A DNA stretch of 64,000 nucleotides from Chrysomallon squamiferum (taxonomy: Eukaryota > Mollusca > Gastropoda > Neomphalida > Peltospiridae): the NCBI GenBank assembly GCA_012295275.1, contig CM022665.1:22352002-22416001 (forward strand). The letters are read 5' to 3'. Within the stretch, counting starts at the first letter, position 1. Each line of letters opens with the position of its first letter. Positions 41,539-55,288 of the stretch are shown here, piece by piece. Under the pieces are notes generated by a model, which saw only the letters and a program-made list of their open reading frames with translations, was not told where the DNA came from and did not search any database. Position numbers and translations under genes: made by a program.

Positions 41539-44500
41539 CTGCAAAATTAAAAGTTAAAAGGCTATTAAAAAATAATAATAATTATATTACAAAAACATTA
41601 TATCAGTTTTAATAATAAATTTTATTATTATTACTTACATTGATTGTATATAGATTATCTATGTATATTGGACATCTAAAAATTTTCACAAAAGGTTGCC
41701 ACTGTATAGAAGCAAATGATTTAATATTGTTTAACCTATATTACAATAGTCATAGAGAAATACAAATACCTTTATAAGAAATAACATTTTATTTTATAAC
41801 AGAATTTCATTGTTAGTAAATAAGAAAATTCTTTCAAATATTTATCATGTTGGTATTCCTATTATGTTGGCACTTAAAGCAGAGGATTTTGATAATAACT
41901 GCAACAGGTAGCTTCAATTACCCATTCAGTGCCTTGAAAGAATCTACACCCAAATATAAATGCTTTGTTTTTAATCCACAACCCTCTCAAATTTACCCTT
42001 CGACGTTGCTTGTTCCATACAATGTTTGTCATCATTGTTTTTGCTGTTCAGTGGGCAGTTATCAAAATCATCTGCTTTCCTTTTTAAAACTGAGTTAATT
42101 TGTGAATGACTAACACAAATTTTTTTTTTAGTAACATTGATTCTGTTCTAATGTTCAGCAGTATGTGTTTTCAGTGGCACTGTGAAACATTACAAAAATA
42201 TTGTTTTATCAAAAGCTATTATAGAGAGAGCAAGTTTAACGCAGTTTTTTGTTTCATATGGGGTTTTTTTAATTATCAAAACTGATCAAATTTGGCACCA
42301 CCTTGATAAGCCACTGAAGTCTCATAGGACTTAGCAAATCTATGAGTGGTCCAATTTACTTGCAAAGAAAGGAGCTTCTTTCACTTTTTACTGCTGAAAC
42401 ATTGAAGCAAATCCATGCAACATTTATAAGTTATGATCATTTACATGTTTTACAGTAATTATGATGATTTGTTCCTCTGCATGGGTAATTTTGGCCATTT
42501 TCTCATGCTTGGAGGATTATATCATCTATGAAAACACAATAATCATTGTTAAAAAAAGAAGTTCTTTCACGCTTTTAAATCCCAGACATTACTGCTAATC
42601 AGAAATGGAATGACACACTGTCAAAAATGTAGTTTTTTACACATTTGTCAGTGTACACACTTATTTTTCTCAGTTTTCAAGTTTACATACTCAACCTTGA
42701 CATGGTCATTGTCATTTGTTAATTAATCAAATTAATGTTTCTTACTAATTAGCTGAAAATGGCTCATGTCACATTTGCTGATGTTGTTAAAATTAAGAAC
42801 TGTAAAAGTTTACGAAAACCAATTTTACTATTATTAGTCATTAAAGGTTCTAATGGTTGGTTGAATAGACGGAAAACAAGATATTATGTCAAAGGATTCA
42901 TGGTTTGTGGCAGTTAGTATCATTGACAATGCAAGTGAAGGTAAGAATTCTGGAGAATATTGGCAATTATTCAGAGGAGTGTATCTTTAATTGTGACAAA
43001 AGTGGTATTTTTCTGTGTCTTGCTGACTAACAAAGGCTGTAAATCATTAAAATTGTTAACAGTAATGTTTGTTTCCAGCGCTACAAAAAACCACTCATAA
43101 GTAAAAATCTCAGGAACATTGTTTTAAAAATATCACTGCAAGTCAACTGCCAGCAATGTACATAGCAAACAAGAAAATGTGGATGAGAAGCCACATAATA
43201 ACTAGCTGAATACTATCAGTGAACACCTTAATGAAGAGACAGAAGATAAAAATTGTACTTTGTCTTGATAATGCACTTCACATGACCTTGAGTAACATAA
43301 ATTTTACATTTTTGTCTGCCAACACATACATCTTGATCAAGGTATTCAAAGCTAGATATCAGAAAAATATGCTTCAATAGCTGGTGAACAGAGCTTTGCA
43401 AACTATTAAAATTCCTGGATGCTATTAACTACCTGACAAATTATTTGGACATGTTTAATGATGCTCCAAATTTAGAAACTTCTGTGACAGCAACAATGAT
43501 GAATCCTAAAATAATCAGTAAAGTTCAGCCAAAGATTTCTATGCCACCAGGAAGCAACATGACCTACATTCCAGCTGATGAAAATGGTCAACACATTGAA
43601 AAACTCTGCTATTTTTAAAATTAAATGTGGATATTGACAAATAACAATGGAACTCTTTAAAAATGTCAGCCAATTTTTATAAAGGGTTTACACTTTAATT
43701 TGATTACTGTTTTTAATTGGGTTTTTTAAATAATGTGACACATTTATACATTTAATTTTTTTGTTTACATATAAATTTTGTAAAGACTATTTCATGAAAT
43801 CTGTGTAATCCAAACAATTAATTCAGTCCCAAAGGTTCAGAGGAGTTTCACTGTACATGCATGCATGGGTGTGTGTTTTTTCTTCTTGATAACACCAGCA
43901 TTATTACAAAATTAGAATCACTTAATACTGTGAACAATCTACAAATACTATTCTATTTATTCAATTGATTTCCAGTAAGCTTTCCTATAATTATTTATGA
44001 AAACATTACAAGTCAGACATAATTAACAGATATGCTCATGCATCAATATAATTTATTATATTTTGATATCAATGCATAAATATATACAAAAATTAGGTAT
44101 TTCAACACCTCTATTATCACATATAACACTAACTATATTAATAAATATACTGAATAGGGATGGGCCATATACTGGTTTTTCCACAACTGATGTTTTGTTC
44201 TTCTTTATAATGAATTATATTTTATCTTGAATGTTTTAGTCACAACAATGATATTCTTCTTGTGAAATTCTTGATCCAATTTCTGGATAAAATTCTAAAC
44301 ACTAGTTAACCATGAATTATTTATATAATGACCATTTCTTTTAAACTGTGCTCATCTTTGTCATCTTCAAGAATACAATTTAACTTCAGCAAAGCATCTC
44401 TGACAGATAGAATGGTTGGTTAATGAATAATGATGCTTGTAAAAAAAAAAATATATAAAAAAAAAAAAAAAATTTGCAAAATGGTTCTTCATAACTGACC

Positions 44501-47434
44501 TATCAAGCAATTATGCAATAAATCATTTAATAATTCTTTCAATATTTTAACTATATTGCATTTTTCAGTTTTTATCAGTTATGAAGATGCACTGTTCAGT
44601 TACCTAAATGTATAAATTTTATATAAAAATGGAAATGTAAGATGGCTTTTGCTGAGATTTTCTTTTGCTTGGTGTTGGTTGTTTTTGAGGTTTTTTTGTT
44701 CAAAATATTTTAATTTCTTAATTTTATTATACTTTTATGAACAAAAATTGTAGTATAAATTGAGAAAAAGTCTGGGTTTTCTATCCATATTAAATTTTTA
44801 TATTCTTTTTTAAATTATTAGTAGTAATAGATACATGATAAAAATAAACAAAATAAAATAAAATTAGTTTAGGAAAATGTAGACCTATTAGAGCTTATTT
44901 AAATGTTCAGTTATTCGCTGAAAATTCAAGCCTGTCTTGTTTTCATATTTGAAAAATAATGTTAATTCTGGTATGTTAGAAGATTAGATAGAAAGATGTA
45001 ATGTACTCACATATCTTGTATTAACTTCAGACAGGATCAGTGGATTAGTTACAGCACCAATAAAATGTATTTATTAACTGATTTTTATTCAAAAGTTGCA
45101 ATCTATCAAATTTTAATAAACTGAAGTATTTCTGTTATTTCTATGCATGTAGTCACTTGGTCTTTTTCACATTTTTTTTTTCTGTCCTGCTTTGAATGTT
45201 ACACCAGTATTATTTCTTCTTCAAAATCCATTTTCAGATAAAAGAAATTAATTGGTTCTTAAATCAGTTAAATTATTTCTTGATATCCACAAAGGGACAA
45301 AAAAGGACAAATATTGCATGAATTGATCAATTAGTTTTAAATGGGATAATTCCTTTGAGAGTAAAGGCTTGGGGTGATAAACAACACACAAAATGATATG
45401 ATAAATGAAGGACTCTCTTTCTCATCTTTAGCAATCAATTACTACTCCACAAAATGACATATTGACCAAGCAATATAAGCTAACTGCAAAAGTGTGTTCA
45501 CAAACTATCACTGGTAACGACCAAGCCACATGGGAGTTGAGGTATGATGACAGATCAATAAAATCAAGTCTTCACAATCAATACTTATAATCAATGTGTA
45601 AATGCTGATGATGCAAAAACATGTTGACCATAATGGTGTGGCAATAATGACAGTCACATTTTTTGTGATAAATGAAAGACAGACTGATTAAACTCAAAGA
45701 ACTTAAAAACAGATAAACATGTACACATTTACCTATGAAGTCCATTGTGACACAAGCATTTATTCAACAGATGTGTGTTAATTTGTAATGTTATATTCAA
45801 ATATTTGGTTAGAAGTATGTAAAATTTCATATGCTTTAGTTAAATAACGGCCAACAGTTGAATATATATCTATAAATATCACAATATATTCTGTAACCTA
45901 TACAATATACAATATAGCATAATTTGTTGTGAACTTGGTTTATTTATTCATCATGAACACTAAATGGTGAGTAATATATAAATATTTCTAGGTATGATCT
46001 CTCTTATTTTAACCTTTTTTTTTTTAAAACGAGTCTTGCCAGTGGTGACAAAGTGAAATTAAGGAAAATTAAAAACATCAGGCTCATTTGAAATTATTCT
46101 AACAACTTAGAATGTAAAACAAGCACTTGTTTTTAACATTAAAATGGGTTGGGTGGGGGAACTGTGGATTAAGAAATCATATATAATTTTACTGTTTTTA
46201 TTGTTTTTTTATTCCATTTATTTAAATTTTTTGATGAAAAATTCCACAAAATGTAATTTAGCCTAATTAGTACACACATCTACTTACACTGAAAGAATGT
46301 ATATTTACTGGACATGTCACAATACATGTTTCATTAAGAAAGCAGTCAAGTAATTCTATAAATAAATAATTTCAGTTTCACGAGTCAAGCTTACTTTGTC
46401 ATCAACTGATGTTTTGCTTATTTTCATTTTGCCATCATAATTTAAACACTATGATAAATTTATATCTGTTAATATATGAAGGTTTTTATGTATGTATGTA
46501 TATGACTGTATATTTGAGCAAATGTGTGATTTTCATTATGGTTTTGTATTGTTGTAATTTTCCTCTTGCATTTGGATAAAAAAAATATATTTTCTGATGA
46601 TAATAATAACAATAACCACAGTAATAATACAGCAAGCCTTCCCTAAATGCACATCCTATTTGGAAAAATCTGTAACAGCATCTGTTTACCTAATTCATTT
46701 TGTTATCATTTTGATGAACAACATTCTAAATTACAAACTGTTCTTCAGTGTCAAGAACAATGATGCTATTGTTACATGTATGCAATGTCAAAGTGTGATC
46801 TGAAGGCTTGAACAATATGTCAGTTATAATGTAGACAGGTACATATCAGGTGAGAAACATAAACATCACTCTTGGAGTTTGTTATTAAATCCTTTGCCGT
46901 GAATCAAAGGTGTAAATTAATTTTGTTTTGCAATTTTATAAGCCACAAAACAAAAACATATATACAAATAATAAAGGCCTGAGAAGAAATTTTATTCTAC
47001 TGTAAAAAAAAAAAAATAATAATAATAAAAAAAATACTTTATTTGTTACAGAGAAACATTTGGTATAAACATACATTTTTTACCTTGTGAAAAAAAATTG
47101 TTTATGTCAAAGTACAAACATGATGAATTATGCTTCATTCAAAGATGAAGTCTATCATAGCTTTCCTAGGAATATGTAGAATTCCCTAAATCCTAGTACC
47201 AAATATCTTCAGTGTTTGAAACATAAAATGTAGAAATTACTTTTTAATTAATTGATGATATTGTCTTCTTAGACACATCTTATATATATCTACAGAGAAT
47301 TTGCCTTCACATATTAATATTAAAAAATATATTGAATGAAAAAACATTTGTTGAGTTGGATATCTGAATTCAGAAGAAAAAAAAATTATAAGAGTTTTAT
47401 TGATACAATACATATATACACATGCACACATATA

Positions 47435-47467
<33 letters not shown>

Positions 47468-49766
47468 ATTAAGATAACATTCATTAAAATTATTTTGATT
47501 TGAATTTCAGCCCGATAATATTATATTTCTTAAAGAGGCAATCTTTGAAATATTTATTTCTATAATATATATATACCGTGTCTTATTTGTGTATGTGTGT
47601 CTGTTTCTGTGGGTGCATGTATTAGGTGCATTTTATTTCATTTGTATTTTGTACAACATGTAATACTCACGTTGCTTCTATCACAACACCCACACCTTCA
47701 GGATGAATTGCTTCAGTAATGGCAACAGCTATTTGCTTGGTCAATCTTTCTTGTACTATAAAAAAAAAAAATTTAAACTCATTATAGGTAAGAACAATAA
47801 AACTGTCCTTGTATTACATGAAATTGATGTAAAAAGGAAGTGAGAAGCATTTATTAATTATAACTGTTACTGAAAGACAGCTGGTTCAAACTATTTTAAT
47901 GATATTTTTAAGTTTATTATTTCCGTTCTATACAGCACTGGGTTACAATCTATTATTTACAGAACGTATCTTTTTAGAATATAAATTTTCAACTGTTACT
48001 GTTATTTCAATATTACTTAAAAAAATAAATGTAAATTAAACTGAAATAAATGGAAGATTTTACATTTTTTTGTTGCTTTACTGTTTTTTTAATATGGAAA
48101 CACACATTACAGAACAAATCAAGCATTCACCAGTAATACAAGGTAAGAAAATAGTTGTTGGACTGGTTAATATAAGATTAAATTAATATTCAATGGACAC
48201 ACACACACAGTTGAGCTTTAACAATTCAAAATTCAATCTTTCAAACAACTCTGCCTCGGCCAATTCCTATGTGTAATGACCTTCAAAAAACAAATACCTC
48301 TATTTCCCAAAGTCATTTTTCAGTACCAGACTACTGTGTTAATAGAAATTAGCCTTTGAAAACTCAAAGCACTGGAATGGTCAAACTGTTGTTTCCACTG
48401 ATTACGTGGTACAAAATATATATGCTTCTATCAGCTTGCTTTGTATTTGGTATAGGGCCTCATTACATAACTGCAGTCTTAAAAGAACTGTTGTAGTAAA
48501 CTGTTGAAGGTCACTGATTGGTGTTTGTTTGCTTACAAATGAGTGTATCATGTCAGACATACTATTTGCAATTTAAATACCCTTTATCGGAATTGTGTTA
48601 CGTTCAACCAAGTTTGGAAATCTAAAAATGCATGAACCTGGTGTTTATTTCTTGTTATTTATTACAATTTGTTTTTCTGGTAGTGTATGTACATCTGTTT
48701 TTTATTTTTTATTTATCAATTAATACATTTGCATACACACACATAGACCTAAGAACCAACTTTTTATTGATTTTGTTATTTACTAAATATGCAACAGCAC
48801 TTTCAAAAATTCAAACTCCCTGAAATTGAAGTTCAGCTGCATATAAAATCTGTTTACTGATTATATATAAAGTACAGCAGTCCTTAAAACACTAAATGTA
48901 ATAAGGATGTTCTGCATAAAAAAGTAATAAACATCAAGTTACTGTAGACAAATAATTATGTTAAATAATAAAAAAGAACTATGTTACCTTGAAGTCTACG
49001 ACTAAATACTTCAACAATTCTGAAAAAAATTAAAATAAATATACTATTAAATATTTTTAATCAGAAGAAAAACAGACAGGTGAAAATTGTACATCTTTAA
49101 TGCAGCAAGTGAAAACTATTAAACATGTAAAAATTAATCTTATATTATTAGTTGTAGTTGTTCAGTTTACATCTTTAAAATTGTCATTTAAAAAATGTTT
49201 TCATCAAAGAAACACACTTAGTGACACAAAGGAATTAAGGAATTTATTTTTATTGTCTTCTGGTTACAGAAATAAAACTGCTGATTTTGTAAATTATGAC
49301 ATTTGTTATTTTTCACACAACTCATGCTGAAATCACATTTGCTGCATTTGCAAAATCAAATCTGTGATAATCATTTTAAAAAAAAAGGTGTGACAGAAAC
49401 CTAAATATATTTTTAGATAAGAATATCCTGAATCCAAAATACAGTTACAAAAAGATTTCAGTAGCTGCTTTTAATTGATCAGTAATCATAAAACCAAAGA
49501 TCTATCAAATGTCAGAGTAATAACCTAAGTTTCTGACATTTAAAAATTAAGAATTTTCATAACTTTTCTAGTTATAAAAATGATTAGTTCTCTGACGTAT
49601 TTTAATTTCAAAAATAAAATAATAAATTATGTAAATAAAATAATAACAAATAAATACATGAAGCCTAAATATTGATTCAGTATCATAAGAATTTAATATT
49701 GTTTAGAATCTAATATTATGAAAATATTTTTCTATCATTCTTTTTATTCTTCCTTTATTAATATTA

Positions 49767-49808
<42 letters not shown>

Positions 49809-52800
49809 ACAAATCAGATCAAAAAGAGGCCACATCTAAGAAAAAAAATATCTGTTTAAAAGTTTCTATTTGTGGTTCAGCTTTTATCATGGCTCATTAA
49901 TGGCAATAACAGCAATAAAAAGGTTTAAGTAAAAGGGATTGATTAATCTGAGACTTTGGTTGTTCACACTCCATTAGTGTTGAAACATGAAGGAAATGAT
50001 AGATTCAACATTCAGGAGCTCTTACTATTTTGGGCTTTACTGCAGTTTGAAATATGGAAAACAGATTGGTTGACTGATCAATATAGTGAGTCAGATCAAT
50101 TCTATTTACTGTAGTTGTACGAGTGATTGCATTTAGCCAGATTTGTCCTTCCTGCAAGTTTGAAAAAGACACTGAACAGGTCTTGCTCATGCTGAGTCCA
50201 AAAAACAGTTTCAGGATATTTGAGGTGGAGAGAGAGCTTAAAAAAAATAAAGATAACTTATGTTTTGTAGTTAATTCAGTGATGTCAAAGAAACTTCAAA
50301 TCAGATTGAAATGATTTTATTTTTCTTCTGTGGTTTAGATTTATACAGTCACACAAAATATGCATATACATACAACTTTATTTTTACTTAGAAGGATCAA
50401 TATGAAATAAATTTGAATATGATAAATTTCCATCTACAATTTTATGCAACAATATTTGGTCAAATCAAGAAAACTTACCTGGCTAATTTACTTAAACCTA
50501 GAATTCGTTTATTAGGAAGATAACCAATAGACACCTGAAAAATTAAATTCATAGTCTGAATACATTCTAGCAATTCCAAACATATAAAAACAAATATCGA
50601 TAATTGTTTAAATAATGCTCGTTTCAGTTTAGTAAAGCAAAATAAAATAAATGTACATGTCTTTATTTTTCTTCCCTACCCCCCTCCATTTTAAAATGTA
50701 TTCATGGTATTATTTCTGAAATTTTACTTGAGGCCCATGATTTTTTGTTAATTAAAATTAAAATAGTTTTGGGAATTTTCTGATCCTTATCAAAATCTGA
50801 TCCTTATCTAGATTTTCCAGATATATTAATGTTTAAACTATGTATTACAATACCATTAAATAGTTTTTTCTAAGTTTTTATGCCAATAAAGCTTGTAATA
50901 TATCTTATTTAATGACTTTTTTGTTCCGATGATATCTACAGTGACAGTGATTAACAGTTCAATTTCAGTTGTGTTTTAGTTCTAAAACACTCATCTTGCA
51001 TCTGAATGATGATGCTTAAAAAGCAATTTGGCTCAGATGCTGACCGTATTAAATCATAAATATGTCATCTCAATTCAGCTCATATTCTCATGCTGTCAAG
51101 TGAGTTATTACCCAAACTTGACATTAGTGGAATAGATATACTTTTGATGTAGCATCAGAACTTCCATGTGAACATCCAAGAGAAGCAGTCTTTCAATACA
51201 AAATCTTCACATTTACAAATGTTAAGACAACTGAGAATGGCATCAAAATACTCCACAGCTCTTAAACAAGCCAGCCAGTATGGCTTGTTACCATACATCC
51301 CTGGATTTCATTTAAATACCTTTTCTCTTGGTCTATATTCAAATAATTACCAAATCCATGTTTAATTCATTTAACTGAACTTCATACAATAAAATATTTT
51401 AAAAATAATATTAAGACAAATATATTAATCTTTATGAAATTTTTATTTTAACCACGACAGTTTTATGTAATAATTATATATTGTTTTCTTTAATAACAAT
51501 CAATACTAATTAATGACTATCATTTTAGAACAGCATTAGAATATACTAAGTATATTAACCAATACAAGAGTAACAAATAAAATAAAGCAGCATTTTATTA
51601 CCTTCATTGGTCCAAAATAAACAAATAAGCAATTAACAAAATATGCAAGTTATTTGTAAACATTGGTTTACGCCACTGGTTGCCACAATGGTCAGTGCCA
51701 ACCCCCTTTTGTCAGAGGCTACTCTCAAAGGGTCAATAAGAAGTAGAGGGTTGTTAGGGAATTAGTAAGAGATAAATGATCTTTAGGGTTTATTTTTTAA
51801 AAGAAATTTTAATATTCAGTAGGAAAAACAAAATAATAAAAAATATAGAATTTACCTAATTTTGTAAATTCCTGATTGGACTGCATCTCCTTTTGACTCA
51901 TTTCAAGTAAATTATCACAGACAAACAGAATTTTTTTTACCAACTTACAGACAAAACTGCTGATCGCAAAGCAAAAGTATTGTTAAAAAATAAGACTATT
52001 GAATTAGTTTTGTAAATTAATGCAAGAGTATTACCTTTTTATTTTAGTGTTCCCGTCTTCATGGATTTAGCCATGCTAACATACTTCTAAATAAGCAGCA
52101 AATCATGCTTACTTGGAAGAAATAGGAGACTTAACATTAATTCTTACAAACTACCAGCCTTGTGTAAAAGTTTATGAAAAAAAAAACCATTAAAAATTAA
52201 CTTTAGTATAAAAATGTTAAGTTGCTTGATTAACTGTAAATGCTTTTAAAATATAGTTTATACAATAACGTAATCATTATTATTCAAAAACACTTTGTAA
52301 AAAAGATTTTAGAAATATTTATTATTTATTATCAATATTTTTAAATTTCAATCCAAGAATAAATCGTTACAGATCTTTATCAGCATGAGAAATAATTTTA
52401 AAAATATTGTATTTCAACACATAATACATAATTTTGATGTATATTTTGCAATTTAAATAATTTGAACAGTTTTTTGACGTCGAAAATAAAAACGTCTGCT
52501 TGAAATTGGTGACCAAAACAACTCATAAAACAAACCCTCTGGGAATCGTCTATTTTACATGAAACTTCATAGAAATATCGTCAGATATGTATATTTTGTC
52601 TTCATTATATTTATATAACTCTTTATGCTTACAGCAGTTAAATAAGCTTGACTTTTACGACACAGATTTCCAACAGCAAATTTTCCTCGTTTCAACTAAT
52701 TTTAGGAGGGAAGAATTTCCAAAACGAGGCTGCAGACGATAACGCCGATTACTGTCACTATGTCAGAAATAAAAAATAGCACTCTCTTACAACTTGCAAA

Positions 52801-55250
52801 ATACGCGACCACATTCTGATCAAGTCCGTCAATACTAGATTCGCTTACGTAAACATCTTGTAACACTGCAATTCGGCCGACAGTCACATACTTACGCTTG
52901 TACACCATACAATCTTTTAGTTTACACTTTCAAGTTACAGGAACGTTCGCGATCAACTGGAATCAGGAATGGTTTGGGCCATTTTACCTGAATCTCAGAC
53001 ATTTACAGTTTCTGCATTGTGATAATCAGACCGTAACGTGTTCTTACTCTGCTAAAGAAATTACTAATTTTTGTTAACTCCTAAAAAATTTCGTTTTCTA
53101 ACCTTTTTTGTGAATGTAATACATGCCGTTGTGAGACATTTTTCGCATAGCAGACGTCAAATCACGTGATAGTCGCAAAACTCTTTATAATGAAAATGGT
53201 TGCACAATAAAAAAAAAATGGTAATAATAAATAAGTCCGGTAAAAAATAATGGCATTTGTTCAAAACAAGATGCGGCTGCAAATAATATAAAAGTATTTT
53301 AGAAGTCGTAACATCCAATCAGCCGAAGTGTTCCGATTATCAAAGTCGGAGCTCTCCGGCATGTAAGTCTAAAACGAATTACTCTTCTTATCTATATTAA
53401 CTTCAGCCGACTACACACACTTGTAAGCGTTATCTCGCTACTAAAATACAATAAAAAAATAAATAAAAAATTGGATGTTTCTGTATTCGTGTTGGTATTT
53501 ACTATTTTTATAACTCCAACTTGGGTGAAGGATAAAAAAAAATAATAATAAATAAAAACGATTTATCCACGGGCATATTGAATATTCGGAATCTAGCTGA
53601 CAAAACCGTGTTATTATAAACTAAGATAATAACAATAAATATTAAAATAATTTAATTAACACGTGTTTTCTGAAAAATGTCCAAGAAACAATTACTTTAT
53701 AAATGTATTCATAAAAAAAAAAATACAATTAAAAAAAAAGTAATAATAATAATAATACATAAATAATTTCCTTTTTCAAGACTGATTTATCAAAGGCATT
53801 GATTTTATAAGTGTGTGTATGTATGTATATAAAAGATCACTTGATGCTAATCACTAAATGCAGCAATGAAACTATTTATAAATAAATTAACACAGTTAAC
53901 AAAAATGACTCCATGTTACCATTTTTATTACTATAATGTGCTATTTGTCAATATTTGTATCAGCTGACAGTTCACACAAACTTAATACAATATAGGTCAT
54001 AATCAAAGTACATACCTTCCCCATAAAAGGCACCAGATGGTGTTCACATAGAGAAAACATCTCTATGTCCTTTACAATAACCATTTCATCATGGTCTTCA
54101 TCAAATATTGCATCATTTAAAATATCTGAAAATAAAACATCAATACCTGTTATTTTACATACCAAAAAAACCTGTAAAGAATAAGTGAAAGTTATTTTTT
54201 ACAATAAATAATTTTATATTATTTATGGGATTCTTTCTTCTTTTTTTAAACTGCACACAGCAAACCAGATAACAAAATTTCCATTTGGTAATGAGGCAGA
54301 ATGAAAAATATTGTGTTATTATCTTTCACTAGCATCAAATTTCAAAACAGCAAACTAATTTTCTGTTTGGTTAGCTATAATTGGAAATTATTTTCTTGCA
54401 TTAGTTGGGAATACTATCAATTTTCTGGTTACGTGAGTAAACATTATACTATATAGCATTATTTATTTATGCTTTGATTGTCAAACTAAATGGTTATAAG
54501 AAACTGATAATGTAAAATTTGTGATTAAAGATCTCAAACTACAATTTATTTAATACCAAAAGTAATTTGATAAAAGAAAGTCTATAATCACACTCATGAA
54601 CATGTTTTACAGTCTTACTTTATTTTTAGTAAAGATTAGTTGCAAATTTAAATTTTAAAAACCACTTCAAACCACAGAAATATATTGAGGCAATTTGTCC
54701 AGCTTGAAAAGTACATTTTAATTTCTTTTTAAATCAGTCCTGATCAATAGTCAGTTATGTTATGTTTGTCTTGGAGATAGTCATTTGCGTGACAACCAGC
54801 ATTCTGTTCACTGTGGGTCATACTGATTGCAAGAAAAAGCAGCATCCTACCCTCTCCTTGTCAAGCTAGTTAATTCTGAGACACTGAAGTTATACAGCAG
54901 AGATCAATAGCAATTCATCATTCATACCAGAGAGAATGAATACAAACAGAAGTTAGAAATCACTGAATTATCAGTGGTTCAAGATCAAACAAGGGCAGTG
55001 AAGACCGTTTCTAAATGAGGCTTGATGGGGAATTTAATGTAAGTGCTGGTGTTAGACAAAAGAACAAATACAAGATGTGCTAAATTTGTATTAAAACTGA
55101 GTCTTTATACTTAAAAAAAATAATAATTAAAACTGATCAGAATCACAGATTCATCAGTGATAGGAATATTTGTGTAAAATTATGACTATTTTTTTTTTTT
55201 TTTGAAGACATCAGTCAAAATTGCATATATATAATGCAATGCATATTTTT

Positions 55251-55288
<38 letters not shown>

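Larger units (their letters stand above)
41539..47670 (-). other. GCH1 intron 5 (6.1 kb)
   Basis: The intron holds a decayed Tigger/pogo-like transposon (about 42.75-43.85 kb), an A-rich patch near 44450, and a (CA)n run at 47443-47468. Otherwise it is AT-rich without recognised features. Confidence 0.8.
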
